Origin: Maritimibacter sp.
Lineage (GTDB): Bacteria; Pseudomonadota; Alphaproteobacteria; Rhodobacterales; Rhodobacteraceae
Length of the DNA stretch: 64,000 nt
Assembly (NCBI GenBank): GCA_002695005.1
Contig: NZNT01000015.1
Coordinates: 1-64,000 of the forward strand
Direction of reading: 5' to 3'
In this document: positions 19,450 to 27,559 of the stretch, in pieces
Layout of the letters: the number at the start of each line of letters is the position of its first letter
Numbering within the stretch: the first letter of the stretch is position 1
Notes under the pieces: model-generated
What the model was told of the DNA's origin: nothing
Database searches by the model: none
The model's input: only the letters and a program-made list of their open reading frames with translations
Position numbers and translations under genes: made by a program

Positions 19450-20205
19450 TTACATCGATCCGGCGGTCACATTAAAGCTGCCCGCGGTACACATCCTGCT
19501 GTCCTCGGAGGCCAGGAACAGGACCATCCGCGCGACCCAGACCGGATCGATCATCTCGGGCAGGCATTGAGATTCCTTATGACGCGCCTCGCCTTCGGGC
19601 GTGAGCCAAAGAGTTTTTTGTCGCTCCGTCATGATCCAGCCGGGGACGACCGTGTTCACGCGGATGTGGTCGGGGCCGAGATCGCGCGCCATCGTGCGGG
19701 TCAGTCCCTCCATCCCAGCTTTTGCGGTGGCGTAAGCCGGGAAGTTGCCCACGGATTCGTGCCAGGAGTTCGACCCCATGTTCACGATGCTGCCGCCGCC
19801 CGCCTCGGCCATCCCCGGTGCCACTGCCTGAATGGCAAAGAAAGCGTGGCGCAGGTTGGTCCGCATCCGCTCGTCCCAGTAGTCCGGCGTCACCGCGCGC
19901 CAGTCGTGCCTGTCGTCATGGGCGGCGTTGTTGACAAGGACGCGGGTGGGGCCATTCGCGGCCTCCAGCGTCGCAACAGCCGAACGCAGCGCCGCGATAT
20001 CCGTGAGGTCCGCTTCGGCGAAGGTTACGCCGTCTCCCAGGTCTGCCGCGAGCGCTTGTCCGGTCCTGGCGTCCCGATCGATGAAGCCGACCTTTGCGCC
20101 CTGAGCGGCGAAGGCGCGCACGATTTCGGCGCCGATCCCGCTCGCGCCACCCGTGACGAGGACCGGCCGTCCGGCGAGCGAGGGATATGTCGCGAATTCA
20201 ACCAT
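19450..20205 (-). CDS. SDR family sugar dehydrogenase (xylose-dehydrogenase-like)
   Basis: This 251-residue classical SDR has the NAD(P)-binding motif TGGASGIG, an NNAA segment and a YxxxK active site (YATAKAG). Blocks such as [30 protein letters not shown] and TPEGEA resemble Caulobacter-type D-xylose 1-dehydrogenase from memory. The start at ATG 20205 follows a good AAGGAGAT site. Pentose substrate use is inferred. The gene is antisense within the his cluster. Confidence 0.75.
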   Translation of the reverse strand: MVEFATYPSLAGRPVLVTGGASGIGAEIVRAFAAQGAKVGFIDRDARTGQALAADLGDGVTFAEADLTDIAALRSAVATLEAANGPTRVLVNNAAHDDRHDWRAVTPDYWDERMRTNLRHAFFAIQAVAPGMAEAGGGSIVNMGSNSWHESVGNFPAYATAKAGMEGLTRTMARDLGPDHIRVNTVVPGWIMTERQKTLWLTPEGEARHKESQCLPEMIDPVWVARMVLFLASEDSRMCTAGSFNVTAGSM

Positions 20206-20318
20206 CCACTGATCTCCTTTTTTGCGGACCCTGCCGCGCGTTACGGGCGGGCGCAAGGTGCCACTGGCAAAGCCGTGCCAAACCGTTTATTCGGGCGCTG
20301 AACTTGCCCGGAGGCGAC

Positions 20319-21080
20319 ATGCTCAAGACCCGCATCATCCCCTGCCTCGACGTGGCAGACGGCCGCGTGGTCAAGGGCGTCAACTTCGTCGACCTGCGCG
20401 ATGCGGGCGACCCGGTGGAAGCCGCCAAAGCCTATGACGCGGCCGGTGCGGACGAGCTGTGTTTTCTCGACATTCACGCCACCCACGAGAATCGCGGGAC
20501 GATGTTCGACCTCGTCCGGCGCACGGCCGAGCAATGCTTCATGCCGCTCACCGTGGGCGGCGGGGTGCGCACTGCCGAGGATGTGCGCGCGCTGTTGCTC
20601 GCGGGCGCTGACAAGGTGAGTTTCAACTCGGCTGCCGTCGCGAACCCCGACGTGATCGCGGACGCGGCCGAACGGTTCGGCAGCCAGTGCATCGTCTGTG
20701 CCATCGATGCCAAGACCGTTGCTGGCGGTGGATGGGAAATTTTCACCCACGGCGGGCGCAAGCCGACGGGGATCGATGCGGTCGAGTTCGCGAAGACCGT
20801 CGTGTCCAAGGGGGCGGGGGAGATCCTGCTCACCTCGATGGACCGGGACGGGACGCGCGCGGGCTTCAACCTGCCGCTTACGCGGGCGATTTCGGATGCC
20901 GTGGACGTGCCGGTCATCGCGTCCGGGGGCGTCGGAACGCTCGATCACCTCGTCGAAGGCGTGACCGAGGGCGGGGCGAGCGCCGTGCTCGCGGCGTCGA
21001 TCTTTCACTTCGGTGATCACACCATCCGCGAGGCCAAGGAGCATATGGCCGCCGCGGGCATCGCGATGAGGCTGGAATGA
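20319..21080 (+). CDS. hisF: Imidazole glycerol phosphate synthase, cyclase subunit
   Basis: This 253-residue TIM barrel is the cyclase partner of HisH. The opening [20 protein letters not shown] contains the catalytic Asp11, and [14 protein letters not shown] contains the second. It starts at ATG 20319 after a CCCGGAGG site and overlaps hisE by 4 bp. Confidence 0.96.
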   Translation: MLKTRIIPCLDVADGRVVKGVNFVDLRDAGDPVEAAKAYDAAGADELCFLDIHATHENRGTMFDLVRRTAEQCFMPLTVGGGVRTAEDVRALLLAGADKVSFNSAAVANPDVIADAAERFGSQCIVCAIDAKTVAGGGWEIFTHGGRKPTGIDAVEFAKTVVSKGAGEILLTSMDRDGTRAGFNLPLTRAISDAVDVPVIASGGVGTLDHLVEGVTEGGASAVLAASIFHFGDHTIREAKEHMAAAGIAMRLE

Positions 21081-21385
21081 ACGCATTGGACCGGTTGGCG
21101 GAGACCATCGAAAAGCGCCGGGGCGTGAACCCGCGCGATAGCTGGACGGCCGCGTTGCTCGCGCGTGGGCCTGAGAAATGCGCCGAGAAGTTTGGCGAGG
21201 AAGCGGTCGAGGCCATTATCGAAGCGGTGAAGGACGACCGCGAGAAGCTGGTGGGGGAAGCGGCGGACGTGCTTTATCACCTGCTCGTCATGCTGGCCTC
21301 GCGCGACGTGGCCTTTGCCGATGTCCTGGACGAGCTCGAGCGGCGTGAGGGGACGTCAGGGATCGCCGAAAAGGCATCGCGTTAG
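21077..21385 (+). CDS. hisE: Phosphoribosyl-ATP pyrophosphatase
   Basis: This 102-residue MazG-like hydrolase catalyses the second step of histidine synthesis. It has the signature [16 protein letters not shown], followed by [14 protein letters not shown]. Its start lies in the ATGA overlap with hisF, so the two are co-translated. Confidence 0.95.
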   Translation: MNALDRLAETIEKRRGVNPRDSWTAALLARGPEKCAEKFGEEAVEAIIEAVKDDREKLVGEAADVLYHLLVMLASRDVAFADVLDELERREGTSGIAEKASR

Positions 21386-21387
21386 GG

Positions 21388-21473
21388 GGTTTCGTCCCGG
21401 GCTTGCGCCCGGGCCGACCCGGGCGAGGGGCGCTGCCCCTCGCGCTCCCCGAGGTATTTCAGGACCGCAGAAG
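21388..21473 (+). repeat. Intergenic GC-rich repeat, copy 5
   Basis: This copy is nearly identical to 12018-12102 through GCGAGGGGCGCTGCCCCTCGC and CTCCCCGAGGTATTT. It fills the gap between the convergent hisE and methyltransferase genes and has internal inverted repeats that could fold in RNA. Confidence 0.8.
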
Positions 21474-21474
21474 A

Positions 21475-22269
21475 TCAGGACGTGGCGTCGATCCGGCCCC
21501 ACCAGCGGCGCCGGTCACGGCTGACCACCGGAATACCGAGGGCTTCGAGGCGCGGACCCGGTCCGCTGTCGGCCATGACGACGGAGCGCCGTGCGACGCG
21601 CCGCGCCTGATCGAGAGTGGTTGCCGTGGGTACCCAATCGCTCGCGAACAGGCGGACCAGATCGAGCCCGTGGCCGCCCTCGCGCGGGGTGGCGAACATC
21701 GGGTCGAGCGCGACCACGTCGAAGCTGTTGTTGGGCATGGCGGCCAGGTAGGTGTCGGCTTCTGTTTGCAAGTGCTCGATCCGGCGCATGGCCGCCATCA
21801 GCTGCGGTGAGGCTTCGTAACGGGCAAGGCCGCGCGACACGATGCTGGCGAGGATCGGCGCGGCTTCAAGGGCCACGACGCGGCCCTTTGGCCCGACCGC
21901 ATGGGCCGCGGTGATTGCATCCGCGCCCATGCCGCAGGTGCAGTCCAGAATGTGATCTCCGGGGCCGATCCCGGCGATGGTGAGGAAGTGGTCGCCCTGC
22001 GCTCCGCCACCCGCCACTCGGCGAGTCGCCATGTTCGGGTGGAAACTCAGCCGCCGGTCGCCGAGCACGAGATGGATGGCGCTTTCCTTGACCACGAGCG
22101 CGCCGGGCCGTTCGATGTTCTGCCTGAGCTTTGTGATCGAAAGGTCGTCGCGCGGCGTGAATGGCAGGTCGAAATCGGCAGCGAGGCCGCGCGCGTCCGC
22201 CTCTTCCTCAGCCGTTGGCTGCTTGCGGGTCGTGACGAAGAGATCGGCGGGGGTGAGGCGCTCAGCCAA
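21475..22269 (-). CDS. Class I SAM-dependent methyltransferase, RsmJ-like
   Basis: This 264-residue protein has a SAM-binding motif (ILDCTCGMGADA, about residues 107-118) and a DPMFATP motif typical of the RsmJ/DUF548 branch, which methylates a guanine in 16S rRNA. The N-terminal 70 residues are less conserved. It overlaps the upstream CoA-binding protein gene by 8 bp. The rRNA target is inferred from motif order. Confidence 0.65.
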   Translation of the reverse strand: MAERLTPADLFVTTRKQPTAEEEADARGLAADFDLPFTPRDDLSITKLRQNIERPGALVVKESAIHLVLGDRRLSFHPNMATRRVAGGGAQGDHFLTIAGIGPGDHILDCTCGMGADAITAAHAVGPKGRVVALEAAPILASIVSRGLARYEASPQLMAAMRRIEHLQTEADTYLAAMPNNSFDVVALDPMFATPREGGHGLDLVRLFASDWVPTATTLDQARRVARRSVVMADSGPGPRLEALGIPVVSRDRRRWWGRIDATS

Positions 22270-22693
22270 GGAGGCGCGGGATTTCGATGGCCGGACAGCG
22301 GTCCATCACCACGTCTATGCCCGCGGCACGGGCGGCCGCAGCGGCGTCCTCATTCTCGACGCCAAGCTGCATCCAGACGGTTTTCAGGCCCGGAAGATGT
22401 TCGAGCGCTTCGTCCACCACAGGGCCGACCGCATCGGAGCGGCGGAAAATATCGACCATGTCCACCGGCCACTCGCGGGGAATGTCGGCGAGGGAGGCGA
22501 CGACGGTTTCGCCCAGCGCTTCCTTTCCGGCCTGCCCGGGGTTCACGGGAATCACCCGGTAGCCGCGGTCGGCGAGGAAACGGGCCACCCGGTGCGATGG
22601 CCGTGCGTCGTTCGGGGACCAGCCGACCAGAGCGATCGTGCGGGTCCGCTCGAAAATATCGGTGATGTAGTCGTCGGAATAAGTCTGTGTCAT
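22262..22693 (-). CDS. CoA-binding domain protein (YccU-like)
   Basis: This 143-residue single Rossmann-type CoA-binding domain has IALVGWSPNDARPSHRV at the N-terminus and PVNPGQAGKEALG and VWMQLGVENEDAA further on. This matches the stand-alone YccU family, whose role is poorly known. It is co-transcribed with the downstream methyltransferase gene. Confidence 0.85.
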   Translation of the reverse strand: MTQTYSDDYITDIFERTRTIALVGWSPNDARPSHRVARFLADRGYRVIPVNPGQAGKEALGETVVASLADIPREWPVDMVDIFRRSDAVGPVVDEALEHLPGLKTVWMQLGVENEDAAAAARAAGIDVVMDRCPAIEIPRLLG

Positions 22694-22753
22694 GTCTTGA
22701 CCTTAGCCTATCTAGGCACCGGCGAAAGCGGACAATCCGCCGCTGCGGCCGTC

Positions 22754-22789
22754 AAAAAAAAGCGCCCGGAAGGGGACCCGGGCGCAGTT
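22754..22789 (-). terminator. Rho-independent terminator, minus strand
   Basis: On the minus strand a GCGCCCGG/CCGGGCGC stem is followed by eight T residues. It lies 155 bp after the rlmB stop codon, so the rlmB transcript would have a long untranslated tail (22790-22943), in which I see no convincing gene. Confidence 0.8.
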
Positions 22790-22943
22790 TGTGGAACGAG
22801 GGACAGTGAAGTGAGATTGCGGGCGTTCCACCACCCGGTCTCGTCATATCAGGTATGATGCGCCCTCCTGATTGGAAGGGTGAATAAACAATCTGTGAGA
22901 ACGCGGTGACGGCTGGCAGGCGGAGTATGGCCACCAGTGGATT

Positions 22944-23726
22944 TCAGCGCCGACGCGTGGCGTAGAGCGCGACGGCGGCGGCGTTGGAAACGTTGAGCGA
23001 GCCGAATTCCGCGTCGAACGGGATTCTGACGAGTCCGTCGCAGGTGTCGCGCGTCTTGGGGCGCAGACCCGGACCTTCGGCGCCGAGGACCAGCGCCACC
23101 GCCCGGCCCGCGAGGGGGGCGAGCGCGGCGTCGATCTCGGTCTCGGCCTCGCCGGCCAATCCTAGGACGGTGTAGCCCATGTCCTTGAGCCGCGTCATCG
23201 CATCGGCCAGGTTCGTGACCCGCAGGTAAGGCTGGCGTTCCAGCGCGCCCGAGGCCGTCTTGGCCAGCGCACCGGTCTCGGGCGCCGAGTGGTGTTTGGT
23301 GCCGATCACGGCGCGGGCGCCGAAAACCTCGGCAGAGCGCAGGACGGCGCCCACGTTATGCGGGTCGGTCACGCGGTCGAGAAGGACCACGGTCGGCGCG
23401 GTGTCGCCGTCACCCATGCAGACATCCTCAAGCCGGCCCCAGTCGAGCGGTTTGACTTCAAGCGCCGCGCCCTGATGCACGGAGCCGGGGTCGAGGGGCA
23501 CGGGAAACTTGCGCGGGTCGGCCAGCTCCGGTTCCATCCCGCCCGCTGCAATGGCGTCTGCCAGCTTGTCGGCGGCGTTCTTGGTGACGACGAGGCGCAG
23601 TTTCACGCGCGCCGGGTTCTCCAGCGCGTCGCGCACGGCATGAAGGCCGAAGAGCCACAGCGTTTCGGCAGCGGCAGCCCTTTTGCCGCGCTCCTTCTCG
23701 ACCACCCATTTCGGTTTTTTCACCAC
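22944..23726 (-). CDS. rlmB: 23S rRNA 2'-O-ribose methyltransferase (TrmH/SpoU family)
   Basis: This protein of about 260 residues starts at a GTG near 23726, after a run of G residues. It has the substrate-binding N-domain (LFGLHAVRDALENP) and the SPOUT knot motifs, ending in LVLGAEGPGLR and IPFDAEFGSLNVSNAAAVALY. It probably methylates the ribose of G2251 of 23S rRNA. The longer open frame reaches into the divergent tRNA-Tyr gene, so it is not used as coding. Confidence 0.88.
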   Translation of the reverse strand: MVKKPKWVVEKERGKRAAAAETLWLFGLHAVRDALENPARVKLRLVVTKNAADKLADAIAAGGMEPELADPRKFPVPLDPGSVHQGAALEVKPLDWGRLEDVCMGDGDTAPTVVLLDRVTDPHNVGAVLRSAEVFGARAVIGTKHHSAPETGALAKTASGALERQPYLRVTNLADAMTRLKDMGYTVLGLAGEAETEIDAALAPLAGRAVALVLGAEGPGLRPKTRDTCDGLVRIPFDAEFGSLNVSNAAAVALYATRRR

Positions 23727-23795
23727 GTCCAGCCCCCGTTTCGACAGGCCCGGAATGTGCGCCGGGGCGCGGTGGAAGTGCAAGGGATTTTCGGC

Positions 23796-23824
23796 TTGAC
23801 GGGTCGGGGGCGCACGGGTAATCA
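23796..23824 (+). promoter_or_regulatory. Probable sigma-70 promoter of tRNA-Tyr
   Basis: TTGACG and TAATCA are separated by 17 bp, and the expected start lies about 25 bp before the tRNA. Confidence 0.6.
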
Positions 23825-23855
23825 GCCCCCCACGCATCGGGGGCAACCCCGGTTC

Positions 23856-23939
23856 GGGCGACGAGCTGCAAGGTGCGGCAGCGGACTGTAACTCCGCCGG
23901 GGAGACCCACGCCTGGTTCGATTCCAGGGTCGCCCACCA
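23856..23939 (+). tRNA. tRNA-Tyr (GTA anticodon)
   Basis: The acceptor stem GGGCGAC pairs perfectly with GTCGCCC. The D stem is GCTGC/GCGGC and the anticodon stem is GCGGA/TCCGC, with loop CTGTAAC giving GTA. The long variable arm has a GGG/CCC stem (class II), the T arm is CCTGG-TTCGATT-CCAGG, and CCA is encoded. The prophage integrase gene lies 80 bp downstream and ends toward this tRNA, which makes its 3' end the likely attachment site. Confidence 0.95.
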
Positions 23940-24018
23940 CAACCTTTTCAATGACTTAGTTGATGTTCCCTTTTCGGTCCTTCTGGACGGTTTACAGTCA
24001 CGTTTACACTGGCTGCGA
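23911..24018. other. Putative left attachment region (attL)
   Basis: The region from the tRNA T arm to the integrase stop codon is where a tyrosine integrase using a tRNA 3' end would recombine. No second copy of the tRNA 3' segment is visible elsewhere in the window, so the core cannot be bounded. Confidence 0.45.
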
Positions 24019-25056
24019 TCATTTCGACCTCGTCAGCAGCCGCAACACAGCGTCCGACTCATCCGGCGACACCGCCGCATATTTCTCGATGACCTTCGAC
24101 GCGTGATCCAAACTCCACCCCATATGCGAGGCGATCTGGCCCAGCGTCAGGCCCGCTCTGAGTAGCCGTGTCGCCGCCGTTCCGCGCGCGTCGTATAGGC
24201 GCAGGTCGTCGGACAGGTTCGCCTTTCGGCGCCATTCCATCACCGCCTTCGATGCGCGTTCCTCGGTCAGCGGTCGACCTTTCGAGTTGACCAGAATCAA
24301 GAGTTGTCCGCGTGGCGTGCTGTCGATCAGGTCGGCTAGGCCGGGCGTCACCGGGATCGAAGCGATCCGGCCGCGCTTGTTCGTGCGCACTGTCAGGCGG
24401 CGTCCGCCCGGCGTGGTCTCGATCTGGCCGCGGTTAAGCTCGATCAAGTCGCCGGGCCGCAAGCCTGTCTCCAACGCCGCCGACAGGATCCGCCGCACCC
24501 AGAGTGGCGCAGTGCGGTTGAACGTCTCGATGTCGGCGGGGGTCCACAGGATCTCGGCGCGGTCGCTCGTGTAGATCTTGCGCAGGCGGTCGCAATGGTG
24601 TTCGCGGACCTTCCCGGCATCTCGCGCCCAGTTCAATATGACGGTGACGACTGTTCCGGCGTAGTCGTACTGTTTCGGTGAATGCGCCCAGCCTTCGCGC
24701 CATGCGTTGACCTCGCCGCGCGATCGAGGATCTTCGAAGATCCTGGCCGGGTCGTTCGTGAATTCTTCTGCAAACCGCGTGGCCCACCGGCGGTAGTCGC
24801 TCTGCGTCCGCTCCTTCTTCGCCTTGAAATCGGCGCTGGCGAGGTAGTCGGACACCAGATCGGGCGTCATGTAATCGCCCACCTTCGGCGTCATGGCGAC
24901 TGCGGTAAACGCGGCGAAATACTCTGCGGAATTGAGCTTCACATCGCTGGCGTTGTCCCAGAATTTCGGGCCGCCGCGCCATGCGTAGTGATGATGTCGG
25001 TAGGTGCCGTCCGCCAGCTTGCGACGGACCCGATGGATACCGCTACCTTTCACCAC
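24019..25056 (-). CDS. int: Tyrosine recombinase (phage integrase)
   Basis: This 345-residue integrase has a SAM-like N-terminal core-binding domain (about residues 60-155) and a catalytic domain with Arg200 (ETGLRPGD), Arg291, His311 (HMGW) and nucleophile Tyr326 (IEKYA). The usual HxxR histidine is Tyr288 here (LYDARGT). It is the last gene of the leftward operon, ends beside tRNA-Tyr, and overlaps the xis-like gene by 14 bp. Confidence 0.93.
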   Translation of the reverse strand: MVKGSGIHRVRRKLADGTYRHHHYAWRGGPKFWDNASDVKLNSAEYFAAFTAVAMTPKVGDYMTPDLVSDYLASADFKAKKERTQSDYRRWATRFAEEFTNDPARIFEDPRSRGEVNAWREGWAHSPKQYDYAGTVVTVILNWARDAGKVREHHCDRLRKIYTSDRAEILWTPADIETFNRTAPLWVRRILSAALETGLRPGDLIELNRGQIETTPGGRRLTVRTNKRGRIASIPVTPGLADLIDSTPRGQLLILVNSKGRPLTEERASKAVMEWRRKANLSDDLRLYDARGTAATRLLRAGLTLGQIASHMGWSLDHASKVIEKYAAVSPDESDAVLRLLTRSK

Positions 25057-25297
25057 GCCGCGCCCTCCGCTGTCCGATTAGATCATCGGTCGATGATGCG
25101 GTACTTTCGCCGTCAGCGACAAGCCCTTGCGCCTCATCCAATCGACGGCGCACGAGTTTCGGGTCGTAGAAGCCGCGCCGACCCGGCACAGGCCGGATCC
25201 CCATATTCGCGCACCAAGCTCGGAACGCGTTGGTCGGGCGGTCATACCCAACGCTGCGCGCCAGCTCCTCGGTCGATATGAGGGTCACTTCGTTCAT
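25043..25297 (-). CDS. Small DNA-binding protein, probable excisionase
   Basis: This 84-residue basic protein has a predicted winged-helix or MerR-like fold (STEELARSVGYDRPTNAFRAW, residues 8-28 as landmarks) and a charged C-terminus. Its position directly before int, with a 14-bp overlap, is typical of a recombination directionality factor. The family match is weak, so the role is inferred from context. Confidence 0.6.
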   Translation of the reverse strand: MNEVTLISTEELARSVGYDRPTNAFRAWCANMGIRPVPGRRGFYDPKLVRRRLDEAQGLVADGESTASSTDDLIGQRRARRGER

Positions 25298-25509
25298 TTT
25301 TCCGACGCGGTTGCGTGCCACCATTCGAGCGCGGCGATTGTGTCCGCAGCGGAAAACCGGACGATCGCATCGGCTATCAGGATCACAGCCAGGATCGCCG
25401 GAATCACCTTGAACATGATCTGGGCGACAAAGCCGTGGGTCGAAACCATCGCAGCGATGATGGTGAAGTAAGCGCCGGATACGAATTCGAGGGTAACGAG
25501 GGGGGTCAT
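25294..25509 (-). CDS. Small membrane protein, unknown function
   Basis: This 71-residue protein has two hydrophobic segments (about residues 10-28 and 33-52). It is joined to the xis-like gene by an ATGA overlap. I do not recognise a family. Confidence 0.6.
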   Translation of the reverse strand: MTPLVTLEFVSGAYFTIIAAMVSTHGFVAQIMFKVIPAILAVILIADAIVRFSAADTIAALEWWHATASEK

Positions 25510-25578
25510 GCGCCGATCCTTTCCTTAACACCGGCGGCGGTCGTCTCCCGCGCGAATATGGGCTCGTGTTTCACGGGG

Positions 25579-26013
25579 TCACGTCTCCTGTGGGGCGTCG
25601 GGGAGGGACTTGCGAAGGTGGGCAACGCGAGCGTTGAGCCAGCCAGCGCACACAGTCACACGCCCCTTTTCGGCGGCGGGTGCGTCGTATTTTCCGGACT
25701 TCGGATCATAGGGCAGGCCCTTATGACAATGAAACGGCTGGCCGCTTTCCACGATCTCGCGAATTTTCATCCACTCCCACGGATCGGATTGCTCCGGCGA
25801 TCCTTTCCGAAAAGCGCAGTCGTCGCACGGTTCGGCTTCCGGCCAGTTGCGGGTTTCCACGTCCTGTATGCGCCCACAGTCCCGGCAGCGCCCAAGGAGA
25901 CGCTTGCTGTCGCATAGCCGCGTAGTGGTCATCTTGCGCGATCCGCACCCGCCGCAGCGTCCGGACTCGTCACCCTCGTGCCGCGTTTGGCGGTCCTTCT
26001 GCCACTTACCCAT
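25579..26013 (-). CDS. Cysteine-rich phage protein, metal-binding
   Basis: This 144-residue protein has several CxxC pairs (CGGC, CRDC, CDDC), then PFHCHKGLP and VCAGW. The C-terminal half, from PCDDCAFRKGSPE to CAGW, could bind zinc or an iron-sulfur cluster with four cysteines. The function is unknown. It overlaps the upstream gene by 8 bp. Confidence 0.65.
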   Translation of the reverse strand: MGKWQKDRQTRHEGDESGRCGGCGSRKMTTTRLCDSKRLLGRCRDCGRIQDVETRNWPEAEPCDDCAFRKGSPEQSDPWEWMKIREIVESGQPFHCHKGLPYDPKSGKYDAPAAEKGRVTVCAGWLNARVAHLRKSLPDAPQET

Positions 26014-26359
26014 TGCCCTCTCCCTCCTGTGTCAGAGCGGAGAGGATGCGGCGCTCGTAGTCGGCTTGGGCGGCGGCTTTGGCGGCTTCTTCGCTATCGA
26101 ACTCGCCTATTGTGGACCCTGAAAGTGTCAAAGCGAAAACGCCATTCATCAGGCCATACCCTATGTGAATTCGGTATTGGAGCATCACTCCAGTAGTCCC
26201 GCGCCCGTCCCACTCCAACGGCTTCACCTTCGGCGCAGCCCGCAGGCGCTCGATTTCGGCAGTCATTCTGTCAATGATCCAGTTGGCCTCGTTCACATCG
26301 TCTGGCGTAGGGTCAACGCCAAGACGAAAGACGTCTGCCCGCTCCACTATGTCAGTCAT
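26006..26359 (-). CDS. Phage early protein, unknown function
   Basis: This 117-residue protein starts at ATG 26359 (MTDIVERAD), which preserves an 8-bp overlap with the upstream gene. It has an N-terminal helical part (IIDRMTAEIERLRA) and a beta-rich middle with WDGRG. It ends in an Ala-rich helix (EEAAKAAAQADYERRI) common in phage early proteins. The function is unknown. Confidence 0.65.
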   Translation of the reverse strand: MTDIVERADVFRLGVDPTPDDVNEANWIIDRMTAEIERLRAAPKVKPLEWDGRGTTGVMLQYRIHIGYGLMNGVFALTLSGSTIGEFDSEEAAKAAAQADYERRILSALTQEGEGNG

Positions 26360-26789
26360 GGGTGTTCTCCCGGATGGCGGCGGCGATGTATGCCCCATCG
26401 TTCCAAGCACCTTCGCGCCGCTTCATGACTTGGGACTCAGCGATATTTATGCACCGCTCCCGCTCCGCTTCCACCGCCTCGCGCCTGACGGCCTCAAGGG
26501 CGGCTGCTTGGTCACCTGTAATGAGGGCGCGGATGGCGTTGGCCATTTTCCACAGGTTCCATTCGAGAACCATAGATGCATGGCGCTCCGGAGTGTCCGA
26601 CTTCATCCACCCGTAGGCGTCCAACGGGTCTTCGGGGTCGTGCAGTCCGTGCCAGCACGCTTCCGCCGCCCGTTCCAGCGCCGCCGCCACTTGGGCGTGG
26701 GCTAGGTCGGCGTGCCAAATCTCTCCGTGAACATTCTCGGTTACAGGTGCGCCGCACGCTTCACATATCCGCTCCGGTGCTTCGGTCAT
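26352..26789 (-). CDS. Phage early protein with N-terminal zinc knuckle
   Basis: This 145-residue protein has one CxxC near the N-terminus (CEACGAPV) followed by H/D residues (GEIWHADLAH), suggesting a small metal site. A long helical body with an Arg/Glu-rich segment follows (EAVRREAVEAERERC). Its start overlaps the upstream gene by 4 bp. The function is unknown. Confidence 0.65.
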   Translation of the reverse strand: MTEAPERICEACGAPVTENVHGEIWHADLAHAQVAAALERAAEACWHGLHDPEDPLDAYGWMKSDTPERHASMVLEWNLWKMANAIRALITGDQAAALEAVRREAVEAERERCINIAESQVMKRREGAWNDGAYIAAAIRENTHD

Positions 26790-27067
26790 TTTGCGTCCTT
26801 TCGCGCAGAGAGGGCGGCGCGGCGCAGGCGTTTTTCGATGTAATCGCCTTCGTCCCTGCCGTCCGCCATGCTGACGGCTTCATTAATTACTCCTTCGATC
26901 ACCTCCGCGTCACGCTCACGGGCGGCGAGAAGGGCGCGGAGTGTGTCGGCGGCTTCCCAGCAGATCGTTTCGTCAGCCAGCCGCTCCACCGCTTCCTTGC
27001 TCGTATCCACCTTATGCAGATCGTCGTGCATCCCGCTCATGTTCATTTTGTCGTCGTAGTCACTCAT
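26786..27067 (-). CDS. Phage early protein, unknown function
   Basis: This 93-residue acidic, mainly helical protein is overlapped by ATGA with its downstream neighbour and separated by 1 bp from the upstream gene. I see no recognised domain. Confidence 0.6.
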   Translation of the reverse strand: MSDYDDKMNMSGMHDDLHKVDTSKEAVERLADETICWEAADTLRALLAARERDAEVIEGVINEAVSMADGRDEGDYIEKRLRRAALSARKDAK

Positions 27068-27068
27068 C

Positions 27069-27431
27069 TCAGCCTCCTAGCCACCGGAACAACTCAACAG
27101 CGCCCGTCTCGCCTTCCTGGATTTCCATGAACATCGGACGGGCCAGAACCCCATCGGGCAGGGCAACGACACTCAGCGTGTCAGCGCAGCATCCGCCGGG
27201 TTCGTTCTTCGTGATGACATGCTCGACCACGACCGTTCCGTGTGGCGTCTCAAACGTGTATGTGTAGGTTCCACCGCCCCCGTGGAGGTTGCGCATGTGG
27301 ATCGTGGCAAACGGCGCGTGGTCGGCCCCGTGCTGCTCTATGGTGATCTGGTCGGGCTGACCTTGGGCCAGTAGCTGCGTTGCGCAGATGACGGCCAGCG
27401 TGAAGCCGGAGAGGATGGCGAGGGGTTTCAT
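27069..27431 (-). CDS. Secreted phage-encoded protein, unknown function
   Basis: This 120-residue protein has a clear signal peptide (about residues 1-22, ending LLA-QGQ) and a beta-rich mature part with a CC pair (GGCCADTL). Export of an early-operon product suggests action in the host envelope. No family is recognised. Confidence 0.6.
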   Translation of the reverse strand: MKPLAILSGFTLAVICATQLLAQGQPDQITIEQHGADHAPFATIHMRNLHGGGGTYTYTFETPHGTVVVEHVITKNEPGGCCADTLSVVALPDGVLARPMFMEIQEGETGAVELFRWLGG

Positions 27432-27559
27432 TGGCCCGCCCTCAGGTCCGCCCTCTCCCGCAGCAAGACGCTGTAAAGTGTCTTGGCATCCAGAATGTCG
27501 ATGGCGAAATTCAGTAGAAGAAACACGGAGATAACTCCAACTTGCTGTCTCATATTCAT
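27428..27559 (-). CDS. Small membrane protein (43 aa)
   Basis: The start at ATG 27559 follows an AAAGGGA site and lies in an ATGA overlap with the upstream gene, while the stop overlaps the downstream gene by 4 bp. It has one hydrophobic helix (VISVFLLLNFAIDIL). The longer open frame upstream is not used. Confidence 0.55.
   Translation of the reverse strand: MNMRQQVGVISVFLLLNFAIDILDAKTLYSVLLRERADLRAGQ

Noticed and set aside
22752-22934. A 60-codon minus-strand frame between rlmB and its terminator
   Set aside because: It has no good ribosome-binding site, its product looks random, and it covers the terminator stem.
22944-23951. Reading rlmB from 23951 with a long N-terminal extension
   Set aside because: The extension runs antisense through the tRNA-Tyr gene and is not RlmB-like.
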